DNA of 64,000 nt, taken from positions 249,799,073 to 249,863,072 of the forward strand of contig CM030358.1 in NCBI GenBank assembly GCA_017893485.1. Direction: 5' to 3'. The position numbers and the translations under genes were made by a program. The stretch is from Hemerocallis citrina. Its lineage: Eukaryota; Streptophyta; Magnoliopsida; Asparagales; Asphodelaceae. Of this stretch, positions 53,201 to 64,000 are shown one piece after another. How positions within the stretch are numbered: position 1 is the first letter of the stretch; each line of letters begins with the position of its first letter. A model generated the notes under the pieces. The model saw only the letters and a list, made by a program, of their open reading frames with translations. It had not been told where the DNA came from and ran no database searches.

Positions 53201-53742
53201 TGAAGACGTTGAATTTTGATTTCGATATGATCGAAAATTGATCATGTATATGCCTCGTTGTAGACTTGCTTGTTGAATACTACAATTGTTGAAAAATTCC
53301 TTAGAAATGATGTATAATAGTAGAGAGAGTAAGAGAGTAAGGTGTGATTTTTTAGGAGATTTTTGGGGGTATTTATAGGCTAAAAATGAGGAAAAAAAAA
53401 CAAAAAAAAAAAAAAAAACCAAAAAACGGCTAAAAGAGCCGTTAAGAACGGCTCTGTTGAAGAGTGCGCCAACGGGTCGCTGACCCGCGGGTCAACGGTC
53501 GACCCGTACGGGTCCAACGGGTCGTAACCCGCGGGTCGACCCGTGGGTTGGCGACGGGTTGGACTGTTTTTAACGGGTTCGTGGGCCGGGTTACGCGGGT
53601 TGGATTCGCGTTTTCTTCGACCCGGGTCGACCCGTTACTGTACACGGGTTCGACCCGAAACCACCAATCTCTTAACCGGGCCGGGTTCAATGGGCGGGTC
53701 GCGGGTGGGTCGCCGGTTGACCCGGCCCAGTTGCCATCCCTA
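50231..53742 (-). mobile_element. hAT transposon, 3.5 kb, with 8-bp target duplication
   Basis: Ends are TAGGGATGGCGA and, at the right, TTGCCATCCCTA, a short hAT-type TIR. The 8-bp GTTCAAGC occurs at 50223-50230 and 53743-53750. Both subterminal zones are extremely rich in CGGGCCGGGC/GACCCGCGGG words. It lies inside the second PMD gene, whose coding sequence resumes directly after the right duplication. Confidence 0.95.
50757..52889 (-). pseudogene. hAT transposase (zinc-finger BED, RICESLEEPER-like), broken
   Basis: The ATG at 52889 gives MSRSRGSGRSGQDSSSSS. A BED zinc finger follows: CKTCDKTYKFKRDDGTGTIS and RHIQHNH. Then RLVIKEELPFSYPES, SLTSDCWTGVNNIPTMGITC, CISFDNTSNNNVAITTLK and RCACHIINLCVQDA. 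The last long frame (50757-51893) holds RHRWNSTFDLL, YYFPPPMLIYVATVMDPRIK and the C-terminal hAT dimerisation block (DILQWWKDHEHTFSILSILA ... STVASESAMSSSGRVL) ending in a poly-Gln tail. Breaks: a frame change near 52440, a TAG at about 52147, and a shift near 51880. It could no longer make full-length transposase, though the TIRs could be mobilised in trans. Confidence 0.9.
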
Positions 53743-54835
53743 GTTCAAGCCGGTTTTTAGGAGTCGGTTTGATGGACAATGTGAAACTTGATCGAGCACT
53801 ACTTTCAGCCCTCATCGAACGATGGAGGCTGGAGACACACACCTTCTATCTACCGATGGGAGAGATAACGGTCACTTTGCAAGATATCGCCATGATTTCC
53901 GACCTTCCAATATATGAGATGGCCGTGACGAGAAGTATGAACTTTGAGAAATTAGGAGTTGTTCATGATATCCTCAGTGTAAAGTTAGATAATGAGGATA
54001 ATGATGATAGAGATATTTTTGACGGGCAATCAATCCGACTTTCATGGTTGAAGTACCAATTTGAAAGTTCCTTGACTGATGACTCGAGCGACCATGATGC
54101 GCAGTGCTACATTAGGTGTTCACTTACCAAATTCCTCCGGTGATACCATCCCATTGATGTATCTACGGTTGCTCACTAACCTAAGCATAGCGAGCCAGTA
54201 TAGTTGCGGGAAGTTGTACATTAACTTCCATGTACAAGACTTTGTGTGCATGTGCATTAGACGGAGTTAAGATGACAGAGCCGATGGTCTTGTCACAAAT
54301 TTGGTGTTGGGAATGTCTACACATGGTTCATCCCTGTATTACAATATTGACGGAGGGTTGGGTGGCCAATGCACTGAACGATGAAATGTTAGCACCTTTA
54401 GGAGTGTATTGGGCAGGAAATTATAGCTATAAAGATAACACACATGGTGTGTTAACATACTACAGAGACGAGCTCGACCAACTACGAACTGAGTTTTTCA
54501 TTTTTGCAGTCGTATGCCGCCGACGCGTGCAAAGACTACCACATGCGTGTACGACTGGTTCATAACTATGGTTGACGAGAGCCTCACTCATCAACTTCGG
54601 TACTGTAAAGCATTACTTTCCGAATAGAGTCCTTCGCCAATTCAGGATGCAGCAAAACATTCATGTCAATCGCTCGTATGACTTTGAGTTACACACTATT
54701 AGTGGGACGGATTGTATGCCCAATCAAGCGGGATTCCACCAAACTCATGTGGCATTGTGGAATGAGCAGAAGTTTCACTTGGTCTTGAAGATGTCGAGAG
54801 ATACGATAGCAAGGCTCACAAACTCTACATTACAT

Positions 54836-56331
54836 TGTTAGATTTTGAGGGTAATCACAGATTACACATCGGAAAATAAAATCACAAAATATCGAAACCT
54901 AGTCATAGATCCATGCAAAAACAATAAATTGTGTTTAGGAGTTATACCTTAAAGATGGATCTGGTGTCTTCAAAATATGCCAATCACCGCACTGCAAAGG
55001 TTGCGGTGTCTCTACTGTATCTACACAAACAGATCAAATCAAGCTCTCCTTCACGCCACGGTGCTAGCCACGGAAAGGGAATATTCCTCACGATCTTTCT
55101 CTCTCCCACAATTTCTGTGGCGGCTAGGGTTTTCTTCAGTGTCTTTTACAGAGAAATATATCATATATATATGTGCAGATTTCAACCCTAACAGAGTGGT
55201 GAGGCAGTCGGGCTCACAATCTGACCTGGGTCAGATTCGTGTGTGGCCATTCTAACTTTAGTTGGCCCATTTAATCTAACTAAATACTCAACCATATCTG
55301 GAGTCCAAGACTTACTAGGATACCTAATTAAATTCATCTCATGAATTTAAATTTCAATTTCGATCCATTCTAAGTGTGTTACCCTGTAGGTTTCTATAAC
55401 GTTGACAGTAGTACTAAAATCCTATTCTAGTGTTATAAACAGTGAGCGGTATCTAGCAATACATTACTGCTACTCATTAACGGGAATGCCCGTGATTTGA
55501 CATAACCTATCCGTGAATAATGCTACCATGTAGTCTAGTCCTTTTGTCCAGATATCTTAATTGACCACATGACATAGAGCGTGTCACCCTTGTATAGTTC
55601 AATCTTTGGTTTCTTGATGTCAGAGTACACTTACTAAAATAAATGAGCTCAATATCTCATATTGACTCATTTGAGCACGGTCATGCATTTTGTAGTCTCA
55701 CTCAATCAAGGGGCCTGTAGATATCGCTCATGTTATTAGGAGGGACAAATCCTATCTAGGTCACTCACATCCTTTCGCATGATTTGTACTATATCCAATA
55801 GTCGACTTTATAAATACCTATTACAGGCAATGTTTGATGGCATTAAAATATATAACTTCTCTTGTAGGGAACCATAGTGGCTTCAAGTCAAAGGACTACG
55901 TACACCATGGTCACCATGAGAACCTCTTATGATACTCCCGTAACGATCCATGCAGCGTTCTCATGGTGGGACAGTCTAGTAAATTATTACTTTAATATGT
56001 ATCCATGTGAATACTTGATATCTTATGTCCATGACCCATGAGAATGGTTATCAGTCTACGCACACACTAGTCTCTATGTATTATCGTTACCCTAATTCAC
56101 AATAATACTTGACTAGGGATATTTAAGAATAGTGTTCTGATTTCAGTCAGTAGGATCTCACAATCAAGTCATGCACTTGATATCCCATGACATTGAAATT
56201 ACTATTCTAAGGACTTTATTATTTTCATTCAAATCACAATAAATAAAATACCTCAGTTGGAAATAAATGTCATGATGCAATGTAAACTAGTAATGTCAAT
56301 ACACAACTGGCCTCTAGGTTATACACCAAAA
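54836..56331. mobile_element. LTR-like insertion (about 1.5 kb) in the second PMD gene
   Basis: The PMD reading stops at ...CTCTACATTACAT and resumes at ACATGGTACCAAC, so the insertion is bounded by ACAT at 54832-54835 and 56332-56335. It begins TGTTAGATTTTGAGGG; the other strand begins TTTTGGTGTATAACCTAGAG. The interior is non-coding with phrases common in plant retroelement LTRs (GACTAGGGATATTTAAGAAT). A solo LTR is the simplest reading; class is not proven. Confidence 0.6.
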
Positions 56332-56802
56332 ACATGGTACCAACTAATAACGTTTTTATACATATCTCCGAAGACCAGCATACTAGCCGAGATTCAAGGT
56401 ACCAATTCCGGCGAGAGAGACTGAACCATCACCAGCGCATTCTTTGTCACAACCCATGTACCAACCGAAGACATCATTATATTGTTTGCTAGTGAGTCAA
56501 ATCGGTTTGACATTTTTGTATTTCAATTCAATATTTTAAATTTATAAATTCATCATAAGATTGTGTTTACTATACTTTTCTTTGTGTTTTAGATCGATAA
56601 TACATGAGATATTGCAAAGAAATGTGCTCTTGTACTTTCAAGTAATGTTGCCGAGAGCATGAAAGATTTTGCTCGTGAGATACTTTGTCCATGTAGAAGC
56701 ACTTTGTCCATGTAGTAGCTCGCCTGAAGAGGTAGGAGATGGACCATGATTGGACCATTTTTACGTTCGACTTGTCGTAAGAGCGTGATTAGAAGGCCAT
56801 GT

Positions 56803-58416
56803 TGTGAAATCCAGCTATCTAAATAAATAGATAAACTAGACACAAATTAAAAACCTCGCAAGTGTACGATTCGTTTTATAGAAGCGTAGTGACAAGCAAG
56901 GGTCCCACAGAGATTGTAGAAATTAACTTACTAACCAATAAAACAGAGATAAGAATCTTAAAGTTTTGTTCTAAAAGAAATGACTAGATCTAGTAGTTCT
57001 GAATTACAAATATCTATTAAGTAGTTGGGCTTTGATTTCCACCCGTAGTCAGTAATGCTAAGTCACCTTCTTCCCTATTCTAGTTACTCATGTTCGTTCC
57101 TTTAAGGGCATGGTATCTACTCCTTAAAGTATTGTTTCCCTAGCCAAGAATTAGGCATGGTATCTACTCTAATTCGTTTCTTTCCTTAAGTATTTAGCAT
57201 GGTATCTACTAAGTTGCACTTAAAGAAAATATAAGAACAATGGAAACGAACAAACACTCGAAGTTATAGAAATTGGTATCAGATCTAGATCCTTCAAGTT
57301 GATTAAACCAAGAACCCTTAAAGATTTCTGTGTTACAAGATATGAGCACGAGATACGGGTTGTCTCTATACTCATATAACAGATTCAGATTTATAACATG
57401 CAAACTTGATAATCTCAGGTTCTGTATGGCAGTCGACTTGCTGTCACTCTCAGTCGACTGCTCTTAGAACTTCTGAACAATTTTGTATATTATAAATCTA
57501 TACCAATACTCTCAGGTTTAATCAATAAGTAACAGAATAGCATTCAGAAAAATATAAGCACTACATGACTACGGTTTCAATCTACCCAACTATGAAATTA
57601 GTTCCACATAATAAGATTTTTATTGACTAACAGTTTCGAATACATGATGAACATAAAAGAACTAGAAAGAGAAGAAATAAACTGATGATGTTCGGCCAGA
57701 TAGGTCGGCTGGCTGTCACACAGTCGACCGGCTCGTTCCCTTGTTGAATACTTGATCTCCTCTCTCTTTGATGATGATAGAATAATCCTCTTGGTTGATG
57801 ATTTGATGATTCAGAAATTCCGTGATTTGGTCCCTTTTCGATCTTCTCGTCTCTCTCGTCCGTCCGTCCGTCCGTAGAATACTGCCTCTTTGTTGATATT
57901 TATAGAACACGGGAAGGGAATTAGGGTTTGCCTTTTTGCCGAAAAAGTCCTCTTATTTCCTTTATTTCTTTCCTTCTTTAATCAGCGTTCTATTTCTTTC
58001 TCTTTTCTTCTTTTCTTCCTTTTCTGCTTTGATTTGGATTTAGATGAGGATGGATCTTTAATTATCTTATCTTTTCACTCCGTCGGATGCAGTCGACTGG
58101 TGTTGGATGTAAGTCGACTGTGCCGAGGCATCTGTGGCTTCATGATTCATCAGTCAAGTCGACTGATGTTGGGAAAGTCGACTGTGCCGAGCCCCATCAA
58201 TCTCTCTATCCAGTCGCCTATTTGAAGAACCAGTCGACTGATGCTCTGCAACTTCTGTGTGTCCTCCTCAAAATCCTGAATCTGCTTCGTTTTGCTGTTT
58301 TAGGCTGTTTCCTGTGGAAAAGAGAAAATAAGAGTAGAATACCACATATAAAGCATTTAAATGTCCAATTGCAATAAGATTATTGCTCCTAAATGTGAAT
58401 ATTATTGGGTTCATCA
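56803..58416 (-). repeat. 3' LTR of the Athila element (boundaries approximate)
   Basis: On the minus strand it starts TGATGAACCC just after the polypurine tract and ends GGATTTCACA. TATAAATATCAAC near 57895-57907 is the probable TATA box. The word GTCGAC, usually in CAGTCGACTG, occurs about nine times at 57430-58230. The downstream end has CCTCGCAAGTGTACGATTCG (plus strand, about 56853), common in Athila LTRs. Confidence 0.65.
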
Positions 58417-58420
58417 AATA

Positions 58421-58432
58421 CCCCCAAACTTA
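58421..58432 (-). other. Athila polypurine tract
   Basis: Minus strand TAAGTTTGGGGG, within GAGGACAAGCAAAAGCTAAG and what follows, a context typical of the plus-strand primer of these elements. Confidence 0.7.
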
Positions 58433-59475
58433 GCTTTTGCTTGTCCTCAAGCAAAAAGTAAAATTATGAACAAGGGAAAAATACTAGTCTCAACCCATCA
58501 CACCAAGAAAATGTCTCATTATGCAAGCATCAAAATTTGCAATCAAAAATACAAACAATTGCAAATAAAGTAAAAACAAGCATACCCACTTTCTCCAGTG
58601 CAATTGTCTGTTCATAGCTCCCAACCCAATCACATTTGTCATGCAATTAATTATAGTTATAGTATGTAACACTCCATCTGTGATTATCCCTTTTCTCTAC
58701 TACAAACCGAGTAGCAAACTAGAGTTTTTTTTTATTTTTTTTTATTTTTTTTTATTTTTTTTTATTTTTTTTATTTAAATCAAAAAGTCTCTTCTCTAAG
58801 TTGTCACTTGCCTTTTGACGCGAATGCAAAACATTTGTGATGAATCCACCCGGTTACTCAACAAGTCACAAACTTTAAGGTGCTTTGCATACTCATATTT
58901 TAAGTTGCCGTTTGACGTAAAGGCAAACATTGGTGATGAATACCCCTAGTTACTAAGCAACTCAAAACATTGGAGTAGATTGAATTTATTCACATATATA
59001 TATATTCTTTTCGTTTTTATTCTATTTACTTAAACTCTGTTTAGGACTAGATCAAAGAGGATAATCACCAGAAAAAGCATCACATTTGTTTTTTTTATGT
59101 ATAATCGCATGACTCATATAATTTTGTAAGGATTTATGAAACTCAACAATCCTAAAGTAAATAAGTATCCTTACTCTTACTTTATAAGAAATTGTTTATC
59201 CCAAAAAGATCACAAGACTCCAAACGGTTAAAATCAAAAGACTCCAAATGTAAATAACTACCCCCAAACTTAGATGGAACATTGTCCTCAATGTTCGCAC
59301 AAAACTTAAAGTATAGGCATGTGTTACCAACTAGTTTGAAGGAAAGAAAATAAAGTAAAGAAATAAAGAAATGATTAAAGAAATAAATAAATAGAGAGTG
59401 TAAGTACTCCCCTAAAAAATTGGGTTGCCTCCCAATAAGCGCTGTGTTTTCTGTCTTCAGCTAGACTTGATGAGT
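58433..59475 (-). other. Athila region between integrase and 3' LTR, no env-like gene
   Basis: Contains TTGGGAGGCAACCCAATTTT (minus strand, about 59410-59440) and a second GAGGACAATGTTCCATCTAA block (about 59270), both typical of Athila 3' regions. No long frame, so the env-like gene carried by some Athila elements is absent. Confidence 0.6.
58725..58777. repeat. (T9A)n minisatellite
   Basis: Five units of nine T and one A in a row. Confidence 0.9.
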
Positions 59476-61751
59476 TCATGCAATGTATTGAATGGTTTGA
59501 AGATTCACATCCTCGTTCAGTTGCAATCTTCTTTTGTCGCCTGCTTGTTTCATATCAAAATTGAACCTTTTGATGGCCCAATAGGCTTTTGTTCCAACTC
59601 CACTGGCAGATGACAGGCTTTTCCAAAAACCAAACGGTATGGTGACATGCCGATGGGTGTCTTGTATGCGGTTCTGTAGGCCCATAATGCATCATTCAAG
59701 CGTAGCGACCAATCCTTTCTCCTTGTATTTACTTTCTTTTCCAAAATGCTCTTGAACTCTCTGTTGCTAATCTCCACTTGCCCACTGGTTTGAGGATGAT
59801 ATGGAGTACCCACTCTATGTGTAATCCCATATTTCTTCATCAAAGAAGCAAATGGAAAATTGTTAAAGTGACTCCCTCCATCACTAATTATTGCTCGTGG
59901 TGTACCAAACCTGGTAAAGATGTTTTCCTGCAAAAACTTGACAACAACTTTGTGATCATTAGTTTTTGAGAGGACAGCCTCGACCCATTTAGACACATAA
60001 TCCACACCCACAAGAATATATAAATAACCAAATGAGTTAGGAAAGGGACCCATGAAGTCGATTCCCCAAACATCAAAAAGCTCGATTACTTGGATGTTTT
60101 GCAGTGGCATTTGATTTCTAGAAGAGATGTTGCCTGTCCTTTGGCATTTGTCACAAGTCCTGCAAAAAGAAAAAGCATCTTTGAATATATTCGGCCAATA
60201 AAAACCAGATTGTAATACCTTGAGTGCTGTTCTTTTTGGTCCAAAGTGTCCTCCACATGCATATTGGTGGCAATATTGTAGAATACTCATTTGCTCTTCT
60301 TCTGCCACACATCTTCTTATAATTTGATCAGGGCAGAATTTGAACAAATAAGGATCATCCCAATAATAGTGCTTGCACATGGCCACCAGTCTCTTTCTTT
60401 CCTGAATTGTCATACCTGGAGGGAAAACATGAGCAGTGAGATAATTTACAATATCTGCAAACCATGGAAGTTGTATATTTATTTCAAATAAATTTTCATC
60501 TGGGAAATTTTCATTAAGTGGGGGCACAATTCTTTCTTCCTCCTGTAGTAATATGGACATGTGATCTGCCACAACACTGTCACTTCCTTTCTTGTCTCTA
60601 ATCTCAAGATCGAATTCTTGAAGCAACAGCACCCAACTGATCAACCTAGGCTTAGCATCCTTTTTAGCAAACAAATATCTCAAAGCAGCATGGTCAGTGA
60701 AAACAATGACTTTAGAACCAATCAAATATGATCTAAACTTCTCTACAGCAAAAATGACAGCTAACATTTCTTTTTCAGTAGTGGAATAATTCAGCTGTGC
60801 ATCATTTAAAGTTCGAGAAGCATAGTAAATAACATGGGGTACCTTATTGATTTTCTGACCTAAAACAGCTTCCAAAGCATAATCACTTGCATCACACATA
60901 AGCTCGAAAGGATGGTTCCAATCTGGTGCCATGACAATAGGTGCAGAAATGAGAAGATTTTTCAATGTAATAAAAGCATTTGTGCATTCTTCTGTCCATG
61001 CAAACTCAACGTCCTTAGCCAACAATTCACAAAGGGGTCTAGAGATTTTTGAGAAATCTTTTATAAATCTTCTATAGAACCCTGCATGTCCAAGAAAACT
61101 CCTAACACCCTTGACTGTAGTAGGAGGGGGTAGCTTTGATATGATGTCAACTTTTGCCTTGTCCACCTCTATGCCTCTTTTTGACACCACATGTCCCAAG
61201 ACAATACCTTGTTGTACCATAAAATAGCACTTTTCCCAATTCAGCACTAAATTGCATTCTTCACATCTCTTAAGTACAAGCTGCAAATGGTTAAGGCATT
61301 CATCAAAACAAGATCCAAAAACACTAAAATCATCCATAAATACCTCGATGAACCTTTCCACCATGTCTGAAAATATACTCATCATGCATCTCTGAAATGT
61401 AGCTGGTGTGTTGCACAATCCAAAGGGCATCCTCCTGTATGCAAAAGTACCAAAAGGACATGTAAAAGTGGTTTTTTCTTGATCTTCTGGAGCAATAGCA
61501 ATTTGATTATAGCCACTATAACCATCTAAAAAACAATAATGACTATATCCTACTAATCTTTCTAACATTTGATCAATAAAAGGAAGAGGGAAGTGATCTT
61601 TCCTGGTTTCGTTATTCAGCTTCATGTAGTCAATGCATACCCTCCATCCTGTAGTCACTCTAGTAGGGATAAGCTCATTCTCTTCATTCTTCACCACTGT
61701 GACTCCACTTTTCTTAGGCACCACATGTATAGGACTCACCCATTTGCTATC
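59476..61751 (-). pseudogene. Athila reverse transcriptase, RNase H and integrase
   Basis: The frame from 61751 down reads [80 protein letters not shown] and catalytic [10 protein letters not shown]. RNase H blocks: [46 protein letters not shown]. Integrase: HHCC around [15 protein letters not shown] and [14 protein letters not shown] at [21 protein letters not shown] and [11 protein letters not shown]. At about 59590 a frameshift moves the C-terminus ([20 protein letters not shown]) to another frame ending near 59476. The upstream junction has an in-frame TAA (see protease entry). Confidence 0.93.
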
Positions 61752-62790
61752 TTAGATAGGGTAGATGATGCCAACATCTAATAGCTTCAAGACCTCTGTT
61801 CTTACCACTTCCTTCATGTGTGGATTAAGCCTTCTCTGTGCTTCCCTGCTAGGTTTTGCATTGTCTTCAAGAAGTATTTTATGCATGCATTTGGATGGAC
61901 TTATTCCCTTGATGTTTGCAATGGTCCATCCTATTGCACCTTTGTGTTCTCGCAGTACCCTCAGCAGCTTATCTTCTTCCTGTGCACTCAAATTTGCAGC
62001 AACTATCACTGGTAGAGTCTGGTTCTCACCCAAATATGCGTGCTTCAGATGTTCAGGCAGCGGCTTAAGCTCCACGTCTGGTGTCCTGGTAACAGTCGAG
62101 ATAGTCGACTTGTTCCGTCCACCAGTCGACTGGTCTGCGGAAACACAAGTGTTATCAGACACAAAATTTTCAAATGCAGGTGTAAGCTTACCTGAATATG
62201 ACTTTGGAGTTTCAAGGTGATGTACTGTCTCTGCAATCCTCCAGTCATCATATTCCTGTTCAACATGAGACAATGTTAGAGATTGTGTAATTGCGGCTTG
62301 TAGTGGTTCAATGCTATGTACCTGAAATGTTTGATCAACTATCTCCTGCACCACATCAACATTATAGCATTCATGATCATCATGTGGTAATTTTAGTGTA
62401 TCAAACATTTTAAACTCAACTTTTTCTCCATTTATTTTCATACTTATAGTACCCTTTTTAACACAAATTTTTATATCAGCCGTACTCATAAAGGGCCTAC
62501 CTAAAATGATCGGTAAAGAAGATGGCATTGAAGAGTCCTCCATATCCAACACAACAAAATCTGCAGGCAAAATGAAATCATTTACCTGAACTAGGACATC
62601 TTCCAAAATACCTCTAGGTCTTTTGATGCTGCGATCAGCCAACTGCAAAGTGATGGATGTTGGTTTGAGTTCCTCTAATCCTAGCTTTTCGTAAACAGAA
62701 TAAGGAAGAAGATTGATGCTTGTCCCCAAGTCTAGCAGTGCCTTTTCAAAGAAATGCTCACCAATCCTGCAAGGTGGTAAAACTACCTGG
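61752..62790 (-). pseudogene. Athila aspartic protease and linker
   Basis: The protease reads LGTSINLLPYSVYEKLGLEE, QLADRSIKRPRGILEDVLVQ, FILPADFVVLDMEDSSMPSS and IILGRPFMSTADIKI. The linker carries TLPVIVAANLSAQEEDKLLR, KGISPSKCMHKILLEDNAKP and LLDVGIIYPI. The frame then meets TAA at 61752-61754 where related elements have Ser (YPISDSKWV), and RT continues in the same frame. The protease start is in a different frame from the gag tail (shift near 62760). Two GTCGAC words occur in the linker near 62100-62115. Confidence 0.9.
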
Positions 62791-64000
62791 GTCTTTCAAT
62801 TTAGGAGGTAATTTTCTTAACAAAACGGCGCTCACTTCCTCTGTCAAGGCCACATCCTCCCTAACCTGAAATGTTCTTTTGTGAGTACAACATTCTTTTA
62901 AAAATTTGGCATAAGAAGGAATTTGTTTAATAGCATCAAGTAGGGGGATATTAATTTCTACCTTTCTGAGAGTTTCAAAGATGTCAAATAAATGTTGTTC
63001 TTTCTTTTGCTTGACTAACCTTTGAGGGAATGGTGGCAAAACTGTCCTTTCTTTTTCACTTACCTTGTTGGAACTCAAAACTTTTGATGATTGTGTATCT
63101 GCTTCGTCTGCGTGTGTTTCAACCTTGTTATCAATTGTCTTACCACTTCTCAGAGTTGTTACTGATTTGAGCTGTTCTTGGCCTCTAGGGTTTGGTATGG
63201 TTTGTGAAGGGAGTTCTCCTGCCTTTCTTTCACTCAACTCCTTCGCGATTTTCCCGATTTGAGTTTCCAATTTCTGAATTGCCTGCCCTTGTTGGTTGCT
63301 TGTTTGATGTTGTTGTTGGAGCAATTGAAGAACGGTGGATTCAAAATCCAACTTCTTCTGTTCTTGAACTGGCCGATCAAACCCACTTCCCATCTGGAAG
63401 TTCCGTGCATGTTCTTGCAAAGATTGAGTGCCTTGATTGTTGCTCCATGAGAAATTTGGATGGTTCCTCCACCCTGGGTTGTATGTGTTCGAGAAGGGGT
63501 TGTTCTTTGGTGGAAACACTCCTTGTCCCACATAGTTTGCATGCTCCTGATCTGTGAAAAAAGACATGAGACACGTATCAGTCGTATGATCAAAATGAGA
63601 ACAAATTGCACAAATTTCTTTTGTTTGATTTTTTACACTGCCCATTGTTGTCATTGCATTAACAAGCATATCAATTTTTTTGTTCATGTTTACCATTTCT
63701 AATTGTATGTTATTACTACCAGAAATTTCGTAAACTCCCTGTTTTTTAGAAATGCCTCTTTCCCTTGTTGAGAATTGCTGTGAGTTCTCGCTGAGTTCTT
63801 CAAATAATTCGATGGCCTCCTCTCCACTTTTCCTCATCAAGATCCCGTTACAAGCTGAATCCACAATTGCCTTGTTAGTATCATTTAAACCCTCATAAAA
63901 TGCTTGTACCTGATCATCTTTAGGTATGTTGTGCGTAGGACACTTGAGAAGCTTGTTCTTGAAGTCCTTCCATGCTTCAAAGAATAAATCTCCATCTTTT
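62758..64000 (-). pseudogene. Athila gag, 5' part outside the window
   Basis: The frame is open from the window edge: ECF-like head FFEAWKDFKNKLLKCPTHNI, FYEGLNDTNKAIVDSACNG, then LMRKSGEEAIELFEELSENS. The zinc knuckle is CAICSHFDHTTDTC, followed by NNPFSNTYNPGWRNHPNFSW. A Gln-rich stretch (LQLLQQQHQTSNQQGQAIQK) and a Lys-rich tail with EKERTVLPPFPQRLVKQKKE follow, then the FAKFL-like block AIKQIPSYAKFLKECCTHKR. The frame ends after TTLQDW at 62758, where protease lies in another frame. Gag would form the particle; this copy may still encode a long gag. Confidence 0.9.

Larger units (their letters stand above)
50046..56700 (+). pseudogene. Second plant-mobile-domain gene, decayed and split by two insertions
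   Basis: Pieces in order: PGPLDSSLLPLQDLYRSEEV and CNFRTHTTLLMHPRIPEYLV (to about 50222); then, after the hAT element, MDNVKLDRALLSALIERWRL, HTFYLPMGEITVTLQDIAMI, DGQSIRLSWLKYQFESSL (53772-54110). A frameshift near 54115 precedes PNSSGDTIPLMYLRLLTNLS. Later pieces are SYKDNTHGVLTYYRDELDQL, LINFGTVKHYFPNRVLRQFR and AGFHQTHVALWNEQKFHLVL (to 54830). After the LTR-like insertion come YISPKTS-type sequence (56336 on) and, past an intron, DIAKKCALVLSSNVAESMKD (about 56590-56690) with a stop just before it. Every block aligns with the MULE PMD gene at 33880-35770. Family role unknown beyond MAIN/MAIL1-like proteins acting in the nucleus. Confidence 0.85.
56803..64000 (-). mobile_element. Athila-lineage Ty3/gypsy retrotransposon, 3' part, runs off the right edge
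   Basis: On the minus strand from right to left: gag, protease, RT-RNase H-integrase, a non-coding 3' region, a polypurine tract and a 3' LTR. The RT active site FMDDFSVFG, the gag block NPFSNTYNPGWRNHPNFSW and the integrase end [10 protein letters not shown] are Athila-type. The 5' LTR is outside the window. A nonsense codon and frameshifts show it is not autonomous. Confidence 0.9.

Overview
This is nuclear DNA of a flowering plant. The window holds the first exon of the plastid chlorophyll gene CHLH, a complete five-exon plant F-box gene, and plant-type mobile elements (Tat and Athila Ty3/gypsy, Ty1/copia, FAR1-type MULE, hAT, PIF/Harbinger, a probable Helitron, a LINE). I cannot name the species. 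Only two stretches look like ordinary host genes: CHLH at the left edge (1-674, minus strand) and the F-box gene (39600-44347, minus strand). Almost everything else is repeats nested inside repeats.

Layout. 1-1300: CHLH exon 1 and its promoter side, with a G-box. 1460-5300: end of a copia-like element, then an LTR-like non-coding repeat split by a 1.88-kb PIF/Harbinger element with TAA target duplications. 5386-5900: array of imperfect palindromes. 6018-6490: dead LINE reverse transcriptase. 6500-7650: three small foldback elements separated by (TA)n tracts. 7648-37851: the main object of the window, a 30.2-kb Mutator-like element (MULE) with long matching terminal inverted repeats (TIRs), bounded on both sides by (TA)n. 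It carries an uninterrupted 745-aa FAR1-type transposase reading inward from the left end and a decayed plant-mobile-domain (PMD) gene reading inward from the right end. The middle holds about 5 kb of alternating palindromes, inverted arrays and telomere-like tracts. About 17.2 kb of it is a later insertion: a Tat-lineage retrotransposon arranged LTR-internal-LTR-partial internal (11397-28602). Without that, the MULE is about 13 kb.

37921-38760: two more of the same small foldback elements plus a perfect-looking palindrome. 38975-45000: the F-box gene and flanks. 45000-48800: intergenic DNA with a probable 589-bp Helitron and related ends. 48830-56700: a second, decayed PMD gene related to the one in the MULE, with the same kind of hairpin repeats ahead of its coding part. 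It is split by a 3.5-kb hAT element (8-bp target duplication) and by a 1.5-kb LTR-like insertion. 56803-64000: the 3' half of an Athila-lineage retrotransposon on the minus strand, running off the right edge.

How the parts relate. The transposase/PMD pair transcribed toward each other from the TIRs resembles the mudrA/mudrB layout of maize MuDR. The palindrome AGGCCGTTGT...ACAACGGCCT occurs both in the MULE ends and about 17 times in its interior, so the arrays belong to the element. The transposase frame is intact but its PMD partner has stops and a frameshift, and the Tat and Athila polyproteins are broken, so present activity is doubtful for everything except possibly the transposase itself. 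All alignments and difference counts here were made by eye.
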